A stretch of DNA of 39,716 nt, taken from HXMU1420-2 sp040830545. Its GTDB lineage: Bacteria > Pseudomonadota > Alphaproteobacteria > Rhodobacterales > Rhodobacteraceae. Positions within the stretch are counted from its first letter, which is position 1; each line of letters opens with the position of its first letter. The position numbers and the translations under genes were made by a program. Location: assembly GCA_040830545.1 (NCBI GenBank), contig JBFOMB010000187.1, forward strand, positions 1-39,716. The letters run 5' to 3'. Positions 34,527-39,716 of the stretch are shown piece after piece. The notes beneath the pieces were generated by a model. The model was given only the letters and a program-made list of their open reading frames with translations. It had not been told where the DNA came from and did not search any database.

Positions 34527-35018
34527 TCAGCCGTCAAATTGCAGCTTGATTGACCCAATCCCGGCCGCGATGTTCAAACCCTTCTGCGCGGTCAGGCTGA
34601 GCGGTTGCAGGGCAAAGGAGTTGTTGCCGCCCCCAACCAGCACGTTTGCCCCCGCGCCGACCGCAACAGTGGCCTCGGCGGACACGCCAACATATTCACC
34701 CGCCAGGCCGCCGGCCGGGGTGTCATCCGATGGGGCCAGAACCACCCACCAAACCACCGATTCCTTGGTGATCCCGATGTCGACGCCGACCTTCACAACG
34801 CGCCCGGAATAGTTTTCGGACGTGCCATCGTTGCGTTCGAACACACAGCTCATCTTCTTGCGCGATCCCAACACCAGACCAACGCCTCCGGCCACGTCAC
34901 ATTTCAACTGCCCCACCTCGACCCGTTCGATGTCTTGCGCGTTGGCAGAGCCAACGGAAAACGCCGTGATGGCGGCCAGTGCGAATCCTGCGACGGGTTT
35001 GGAAAGGGATCTGATCAT
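34527..35018 (-). CDS. DUF992 secreted protein
   Basis: Protein of 163 residues with AAGGAAG eight bases before the ATG. The signal peptide spans ~1-28 (FALAAITAFSVGSANA, cut before QDIERV). The mature part matches DUF992: VGQLKCDVAGGVGLVLGSRKKMSCVF, YSGRVVKVGVDIGITKESVVWWVVLAP, then a Gly/Ala-rich section ending FALQPLSLTAQKGLNIAAGI. Two cysteines could form a disulfide. The function of the family, common in alphaproteobacteria, is unknown. Divergent from the XRE-cupin regulator gene. Confidence 0.9.
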   Translation of the reverse strand: MIRSLSKPVAGFALAAITAFSVGSANAQDIERVEVGQLKCDVAGGVGLVLGSRKKMSCVFERNDGTSENYSGRVVKVGVDIGITKESVVWWVVLAPSDDTPAGGLAGEYVGVSAEATVAVGAGANVLVGGGNNSFALQPLSLTAQKGLNIAAGIGSIKLQFDG

Positions 35019-35071
35019 CTCTGCGCTTCCTTAATGTGGTGATGGGGTCCAATCGGCATCGTGCCGTGGTG

Positions 35072-35097
35072 ATCACAGACTCGCACACTCCTGTGAT
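35072..35097. promoter_or_regulatory. Inverted repeat ATCACAG-N12-CTGTGAT
   Basis: ATCACAG (35072-35078) and CTGTGAT (35091-35097) form a perfect seven-base dyad in the divergent region between the DUF992 gene and the XRE operon. The half-sites resemble those of CRP/FNR-type proteins but point the opposite way to the usual TGTGA-N6-TCACA, so the factor is unknown. Confidence 0.4.
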
Positions 35098-35115
35098 GAA
35101 CGGAACCGGGTAGCG

Positions 35116-35181
35116 CGTGAAATTTCGTTTGATTTTTTCACCACGTCGCTGCATCATGAAAAACAAGGGAAGAATTTCACG
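35116..35181. promoter_or_regulatory. Candidate XRE-regulator operator: CGTGAAATT inverted repeats
   Basis: CGTGAAATT (35116-35124) and its reverse complement AATTTCACG (35173-35181) flank a third TTTCAC (35136-35141). The first copy also contains the palindrome GAAATTTC (35119-35126). All lie directly upstream of the proposed ATG at 35198, a position suited to autoregulation. Confidence 0.45.
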
Positions 35182-35197
35182 ATTCGGCAGTGGTAGA

Positions 35198-35770
35198 ATG
35201 ACGGCGCATTCGCACCTGAACAGCGGCACGCTTGGCGCAGACCTGCGCGCGCTTCGCAAGGCGCGCGGGTTGACGCTGGCCGATATGGCGGATCGTCTAG
35301 GGCGGTCGGTCGGCTGGATGAGCCAGGTGGAACGCGACCTGTCCGACCCGTCCATCACCGACCTGCGCCACATGGCGGCGACCCTGGGCGTGCCGACATC
35401 CCTGTTCTTCGGTCAGGCCAGCGCGCCAGCAGAAGAGGCCGGGTATGTCGTGCGCAAAAGCGCCCGCCGTCCCATCGGGTCAGGTGAAGCCGGGCTGGTC
35501 GAGGAATTGTTGTCCCCCGACCTGACCGACGATTTCGAGATGGTGCACTCCACCTTCGAACCGCACAGCCGGATCGGCGAGGTCGTGACCCGCCCGACGC
35601 AAGAAGTCGGATACATTCTTTCGGGCAAGCTGGACCTGGTGATCGGGGGCAAGAGCTTCACCGTGCATCCGGGTGACAGTTTCCGCATTCGCGGGGAACC
35701 GTTCGAATGGATCAACCCCTATGACCAACCCGCCGTTGCGATCTGGGTGATCGCGCCGCCGGTCTATTGA
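35198..35770 (+). CDS. XRE-family regulator with C-terminal cupin
   Basis: Protein of 190 residues from the ATG at 35198, chosen because the HTH then starts at the usual distance; in-frame starts at 35117 (GTG) and 35156 (ATG) lack ribosome-binding sites and overlap the candidate operators. The HTH (~10-65) includes LRALRKARGLTLADMADRLGRSVGWMSQVERDLSDPSI, split at its turn. The cupin (~115-188) has GYILSGKLDLVIGG and HPGDSFRI with FEWINPYDQPAVAIWV. Members of this layout bind a small ligand through the cupin and repress nearby catabolic operons. The genes that follow suggest an N-methyl amine or related amino compound as ligand; that is inference. Confidence 0.88.
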   Translation: MTAHSHLNSGTLGADLRALRKARGLTLADMADRLGRSVGWMSQVERDLSDPSITDLRHMAATLGVPTSLFFGQASAPAEEAGYVVRKSARRPIGSGEAGLVEELLSPDLTDDFEMVHSTFEPHSRIGEVVTRPTQEVGYILSGKLDLVIGGKSFTVHPGDSFRIRGEPFEWINPYDQPAVAIWVIAPPVY

Positions 35771-35781
35771 CGGAGGGCATG

Positions 35782-36171
35782 ATGCACAAAGGGTCCTGCC
35801 TGTGCGGCGCAGTGGCGTTTCAGGTCAATCAAACCCTGACCGACCCAATTGGCTGCCATTGCAAACAATGCCGCCAGCAATCCGGTTTCTACTTTGCCGC
35901 CGGTCACGCGAAGAAATCCGCCGTGACGTTTTCCAAAGACGCTTCACTCGTCTGGTTCCGCGCCAGCACCTTTGCGATGCGCGGATTTTGCCGTGCCTGC
36001 GGGTCGACGCTGTTCTGGCGCAATGACGAGGGCGACGACATCGCTGTGGCGCTGGGTGCCATTGACGGGCCGACGGGTTTGACGCTGGGACGGCATTGCT
36101 GGGTGGACGCAAAGGGCGACTATTACGACCTGTCTGATGGTCTGCCCCAACAGGGGGGATTTGACGGATGA
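35782..36171 (+). CDS. GFA-family zinc protein, copy 1
   Basis: Protein of 129 residues. The ATG at 35782 has GGAGG five bases upstream; the ATG at 35779 is too close to it. The GFA/CENP-V fold zinc ligands are all present: GSCLCGAV, GCHCKQCRQQSG and FCRACGST. The name giver, Gfa of Paracoccus, was proposed to promote formaldehyde-glutathione condensation; the activity has been questioned. It is eleven bases after the regulator stop and overlaps copy 2 by four bases (ATGA). Placement upstream of a demethylating flavoprotein fits a link to formaldehyde. Confidence 0.88.
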   Translation: MHKGSCLCGAVAFQVNQTLTDPIGCHCKQCRQQSGFYFAAGHAKKSAVTFSKDASLVWFRASTFAMRGFCRACGSTLFWRNDEGDDIAVALGAIDGPTGLTLGRHCWVDAKGDYYDLSDGLPQQGGFDG

Positions 36172-36542
36172 TCACCGGTCGATGCCTGTGTGGCGATATC
36201 ACTTTCGAGGTTCAGGGCACGCCGCAGGGCATCAGTGCCTGCCATTGCCAACAATGCCGCAAACAGTCCGGGCATGTGTGGTCATCCGCATGGGTTCCCC
36301 GCGGGGAACTTCAAATTTCAGGGCCGGTCGCGTGGTACGACGCCAGCCCACAGGCCACCCGCGGGTTTTGTCAGCGCTGCGGGTCCTTCCTGTTCTGGGC
36401 GGCGCATGACGAGGACACGATCAGTTTCGCCATGGGGGCGCTGGACGAACCAACGGGCCTGAAACTGGAAAAGCACATCTTTGTTGCGGACAAGGGCGAC
36501 TATTATGACATCGCCGATGGCCTGCCGCAGAGGGATCAGTGA
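36168..36542 (+). CDS. GFA-family zinc protein, copy 2
   Basis: Protein of 124 residues, a diverged tandem relative of the preceding gene. The same zinc pattern is visible (GRCLCGDI, ACHCQQCRKQSG, FCQRCGSF), and the shared C-terminal ending KGDYYD.xDGLPQ is nearly identical. The start overlaps the upstream stop by ATGA, and its stop overlaps the LysE start by one base (TGATG). The copies may form a heteromer or have split substrates. Confidence 0.88.
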   Translation: MITGRCLCGDITFEVQGTPQGISACHCQQCRKQSGHVWSSAWVPRGELQISGPVAWYDASPQATRGFCQRCGSFLFWAAHDEDTISFAMGALDEPTGLKLEKHIFVADKGDYYDIADGLPQRDQ

Positions 36543-37165
36543 TGCTGGAGGTGTTGCTGGCCTTTGATCCGGTGGTACTGGCAGCCTTTGTTGGCGCTGG
36601 TTTGCTGGTGAACATCACGCCGGGTGTTGATTTCGTCTACGTCTCGGCCAGTGGAATGCAGGGCGGCCCGCGCATGGGCATGGCGGCGGCGCTGGGCATC
36701 AACCTCGGCGTCGCGGTGCATGTCATCGCAGCAGCGGCGGGCCTGTCGGCCCTATTGCTGGCGGCACCCGGCGCGTACCTGACCATCAAACTCCTTGGCG
36801 CGGCTTATTTGTTCTGGCTCGCCTGGCAGGCATGGAACAGCTCTGATGAGCTCGGCTCGGCCAAAACCGACCCATCCATGACCCGCGCAGTCCAGCGCGG
36901 GTTCCTCACCAACATTCTGAACCCGAAGACGGCGCTGTTCATCTTTGCGTTCATCCCGCAATTCACCGACCCGGACATTGGCCCGGTTGCAACGCAAATC
37001 CTGATCCTGGGCGCGATCTTCCTCGTGAACGGGCTGATCTTCTCTCTGACACTTGGCGCTTTGGCTGGCCTTCTGGCCGATCAGGTCCGGGCCCGGGTGC
37101 GGTATCTCAACAAACTGACGGCAATCCTGTTTGGCGGGCTCGCGGCCCGCCTGATCATCGACTGA
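36542..37165 (+). CDS. LysE/RhtB-family exporter
   Basis: Inner-membrane protein of 207 residues with about six helices. LysE marks: NITPGVDFVYVSASGMQGGPRMGMAAALGINLG near the N-terminus (split by a turn), LLGAAYLFWLAWQAW, and the central GFLTNILNPKTALFIFAFIPQF. The family exports amino acids and related compounds. In this operon it may remove amine intermediates. Coupled to the GFA copy 2 stop (TGATG); the flavoprotein gene starts 12 bases later. Confidence 0.9.
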   Translation: MLEVLLAFDPVVLAAFVGAGLLVNITPGVDFVYVSASGMQGGPRMGMAAALGINLGVAVHVIAAAAGLSALLLAAPGAYLTIKLLGAAYLFWLAWQAWNSSDELGSAKTDPSMTRAVQRGFLTNILNPKTALFIFAFIPQFTDPDIGPVATQILILGAIFLVNGLIFSLTLGALAGLLADQVRARVRYLNKLTAILFGGLAARLIID

Positions 37166-37177
37166 GGACAATCAAAC

Positions 37178-39622
37178 ATGGCAGATTTTCCGACAACGGC
37201 CCGCGTGGTCATCATCGGCGGCGGCGCAGTAGGGGCGTCCGCCCTGTATCATCTGGGCAAGGCGGGCTGGACCGATTGCGTCCTGCTGGAAAAGAACGAA
37301 CTGACTGCAGGCTCCACCTGGCATGCGGCGGGCAATGTGCCGCCCTTTTCGACCTCGTGGTCGATCATGAACCTGCAGCGGTATTCGACCGAGCTTTATG
37401 CCCGTCTGGGGGACGAGGTCGACTACCCGATGAATTACCACCAGACCGGATCGATCCGTCTGGCGCATACCAAGGAACGGATGCAGGAATTCGAACGTGC
37501 CAAGGGCATGGGCATCTATCAGGGCATGGACCTGGAAATCCTGTCCAACGAGGAGACCAAGGCGCGCTACCCGTTCATGGAAACCCATGACATGGTCGGT
37601 TCGCTGTATGACCCGAACGACGGTGACATCGACCCGGCCCAGTTGACCCAGGCCTTGGCCAAGGGCGCGCGCGACATGGGCCAGCGGATCGAACGGTTCT
37701 GCCCGGCAACCGGTGTCAGCCGTGAAAACGGCGAATGGATCGTGCACACGGACAAGGGCGACATTCGGTGTGAATATGTCGTGAATGCTGCGGGCTATTA
37801 TGCGCAACGCGTGGGTGAATGGTTCAAACCCTATGGCGGGCGCACCGTGCCGATGATGGTGATGAGCCACCAGTATCTGCTGACCGAAGAAGTGCCCGAG
37901 ATCGAGGCATGGACCAAAGACGCCGGGCAAAAACTGCCGCTGCTGCGCGACGTGGATGTGTCCTATTACCTGCGTCAGGAAAAGAACGGGTTCAACATCG
38001 GTCCGTACGAGCCGAACTGCAAAGGCCACTGGATGTCGCCGTCTGACCCGATGCCGGATGACTTCAGCTTCCAGCTGTATCCCGACGATCTGGATCGGAT
38101 CGAGGACATTGTTGCCGACGCGATGGAACGTGTGCCGCTGGCCGGAACTGCCGGGATTTCGCGCATCATCAACGGCCCCATCCCCTATGCGCCCGACGGC
38201 CTGCCATTGATCGGCCCGATGCCGGGTGTGCCAAACGCGTTCGAGGCCTGTGTGTTCACATTCGGCATCGCCCAGTCGGGCGGCGCAGGCAAGGTGCTGG
38301 CCGAATGGATCACCGAAGGTCAGACCGAGTGGGACATGTGGTCGGTCGATCCGCGCCGCTACACTGACTACACCGATCAGGATTATTGCGATGTGAAGGG
38401 GATGGAGGTCTATGGCAACGAATACGCCATGCACTTCCCCTGGCATGAATGGCCTGCAGGCCGCGACAAGAAACTGTCGCCGGTACATGACAAGGTCAAG
38501 GAACTGGGCGGCGTGATGGGGGCCTACAACGGCTGGGAACGCGCCAACTGGTTCGCGCAGCCGGGCGACGACACGTCCGAGGAAAGCACGCAGACCTGGG
38601 ACCGCGTCGGCCCGTGGGAGCAGCGCATTCGCGAAGAATGCGAAGCCGTTCGCGATCATTGCGGCGTGCTGGACCTGCCGGGCTTCTCCCGCTTCATGGT
38701 GCAGGGAGACGGCGCTGCCGAAGCGCTGCGGGGGCTGGTCACCGGTGGCCTGCCCAAGGTCGGTCGCATCAATCTGGTCTACATCTCGGATTCCCGTGGC
38801 CGTATCCTGACAGAAATGTCCTGCATGCGTCTGGACGAGGATGCGTTTGTCATGATCACGGCGGCCACCGCCCAATGGCATGACCGCGACATCCTGATGA
38901 ACGCCATGCCCGACAGCGTGAGCGTCGAGGACGTGACAACCACCCGCGACACCCTGATCGTGACTGGCCCCAAATCACGCGACATCCTTGGCGGGCTGTC
39001 TGATGCGGACCTCAGCACCGGCTGGCTCACACATCAAAGCGCCACGGTCGCCGGTCAGCCCGCGCACCTGATCCGCGTGTCCTTTGCTGGGGAACTGGGC
39101 TGGGAGGTCCATGCGCTGAACGAACACATGCCTGCAATCTACGACGCGGTTCTGGACGCAGGTGCGAAACCCTTTGGCATGTGGGCGCTGAACTCTCTGC
39201 GTCTGGAAAAAGGCTACCGCGCGTGGAAGGGTGACCTTTCCACCGACTACACCCTGTTCGAGGGCGGTCTGGACCGGTTCGTGAAGCTCGACAAGCCGCA
39301 GGAATTCCCCGGCAAGGCCGCGTTGCAGAATGAAAAGCAACAAGGCAGCAAAAAGCGGTTTGTCACGCTGATCGTGGACGCCAAGGATGCGGATGCACCT
39401 TACATGTCCACGCTGTGGCATGACGGGCAGATCGTGGGTGAAACCACCTCGGGCGGCTGGGGCTACCGCGTGGATGCCTCCATCGCTTTGGGTGTCGTGC
39501 AGACAGAGCTGTCGGTGCCGGGCACCGAGCTGGAGGTCGAAATCTACGGCGAGCGCTGCCGCGCTGGCGTTCCGGGAGACCGCCCGCTGTGGGACGGCGA
39601 CAACGAGCGTCTGCGCGCATGA
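37178..39622 (+). CDS. Dimethylglycine/sarcosine dehydrogenase-like flavoprotein (FAD + GcvT)
   Basis: Protein of 814 residues. The N-terminal DAO-type FAD fold has IIGGGAVGASALYHL and GSTWHAAG; His49 is at the position that covalently holds FAD in DMGDH and SARDH. After ~390 come the linker domain and an aminomethyltransferase (GcvT-like) part: GVLDLPGFSRFMVQGDGA, FAGELGWEVHALNEH and ALNSLRLEKGYRAW, ending with GYRVDASIALGVVQTEL. The family removes N-methyl groups from dimethylglycine, sarcosine or similar amines and passes the one-carbon unit to tetrahydrofolate or releases formaldehyde. The exact substrate cannot be told from sequence. It follows the regulator, GFA and LysE genes and overlaps the next gene by ATGA. 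Confidence 0.9.
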   Translation: MADFPTTARVVIIGGGAVGASALYHLGKAGWTDCVLLEKNELTAGSTWHAAGNVPPFSTSWSIMNLQRYSTELYARLGDEVDYPMNYHQTGSIRLAHTKERMQEFERAKGMGIYQGMDLEILSNEETKARYPFMETHDMVGSLYDPNDGDIDPAQLTQALAKGARDMGQRIERFCPATGVSRENGEWIVHTDKGDIRCEYVVNAAGYYAQRVGEWFKPYGGRTVPMMVMSHQYLLTEEVPEIEAWTKDAGQKLPLLRDVDVSYYLRQEKNGFNIGPYEPNCKGHWMSPSDPMPDDFSFQLYPDDLDRIEDIVADAMERVPLAGTAGISRIINGPIPYAPDGLPLIGPMPGVPNAFEACVFTFGIAQSGGAGKVLAEWITEGQTEWDMWSVDPRRYTDYTDQDYCDVKGMEVYGNEYAMHFPWHEWPAGRDKKLSPVHDKVKELGGVMGAYNGWERANWFAQPGDDTSEESTQTWDRVGPWEQRIREECEAVRDHCGVLDLPGFSRFMVQGDGAAEALRGLVTGGLPKVGRINLVYISDSRGRILTEMSCMRLDEDAFVMITAATAQWHDRDILMNAMPDSVSVEDVTTTRDTLIVTGPKSRDILGGLSDADLSTGWLTHQSATVAGQPAHLIRVSFAGELGWEVHALNEHMPAIYDAVLDAGAKPFGMWALNSLRLEKGYRAWKGDLSTDYTLFEGGLDRFVKLDKPQEFPGKAALQNEKQQGSKKRFVTLIVDAKDADAPYMSTLWHDGQIVGETTSGGWGYRVDASIALGVVQTELSVPGTELEVEIYGERCRAGVPGDRPLWDGDNERLRA

Positions 39623-39716
39623 CCCGTCCGGCCACCCTGTCCGGCGGTTACCTGACCCGACACGGCGGGCCCAGGGGCGTGGACTGGCGGGCGGACACAT
39701 ACCCTCGCCCGCCCCC
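39619..39716 (+). CDS. Start of a further operon gene (truncated by window end)
   Basis: An ATG at 39619 overlaps the flavoprotein stop by four bases (ATGA), and the frame stays open for 32 codons to the window edge. It begins MTRPATLSGGYLTRHGG. The ATGA coupling seen elsewhere in this operon supports a real gene. Too little is visible to name a family. Confidence 0.55.
   Translation, partial: MTRPATLSGGYLTRHGGPRGVDWRADTYPRPP

Noticed and set aside
37172..38881. 569-codon antisense frame over the flavoprotein gene
   Set aside because: The sense frame is an unmistakable FAD/GcvT enzyme; the antisense product shows no domain.
1..39716. CRISPR arrays, tRNA/rRNA genes, IS elements, prophage
   Set aside because: No regularly spaced direct repeats, cloverleaf-like genes, rRNA motifs, transposase or phage proteins were recognised by reading both strands; this was not a computed search.

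Overview
The window is about 39.7 kb of high-GC DNA with very tight gene packing (4-base ATGA and 1-base TGATG overlaps, no gap over 300 bases). It carries a CcrM-type GANTC methyltransferase, DUF992, SapC-like and GFA proteins, a GcvT-fused dimethylglycine/sarcosine dehydrogenase-like flavoprotein, AlkB and a DciA-like DUF721 protein. Together these point to an alphaproteobacterium, most likely of the Rhodobacterales (Roseobacter group); the assignment is inferred from gene content. No rRNA, tRNA, CRISPR array, insertion sequence or phage gene was recognised.

Bases 1-11660 hold the most unusual part: a co-directional cassette of (i) the C-terminal 1,549 residues of a giant exoprotein made of PKD and Ig-like (He_PIG) repeats, (ii) a GAF-like/one-TM/HlyD adaptor, (iii) a fusion of a PqqD-like domain, an M50 (site-2-type) metalloprotease and a HlyD-like adaptor arm, (iv) a SecA-like ATPase lacking the C-terminal third of SecA, and (v) a secreted periplasmic adaptor. 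There is no ABC exporter, TolC or SecYEG gene alongside. I infer a dedicated, apparently undescribed export or maturation system for the giant protein, powered by a SecA paralogue. A nested hairpin lies between the exoprotein and machinery genes, and a SapC-family (S-layer-associated) gene converges on the end of the cassette.

Bases 11665-22692 carry an SDR, an MFS transporter, trhO and a YegD-like Hsp70, then an NAD-salvage group in which a membrane hybrid histidine kinase sits between pncA and pncB, then a DUF427-class III cyclase fusion on the minus strand.

Bases 22811-28464 contain small secreted cysteine-containing proteins, a membrane-anchored winged-helix regulator, rnhB, ccrM (with three GANTC sites in its leader) and a second, membrane-bound class III cyclase.

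Bases 28486-34477 hold alkB and mutY (minus), a DciA-like gene, a DsbA-like oxidoreductase and a class III CoA-transferase (plus), an RsbW/RsbV-like partner-switch pair (minus) and a free methionine-R-sulfoxide reductase.

Bases 34527-39716 contain a DUF992 secreted protein and, divergently, an apparent operon: XRE-cupin regulator, two GFA proteins, a LysE exporter, a demethylating flavoprotein and the start of a further gene. I read this as regulated N-methyl amine catabolism with formaldehyde handling.
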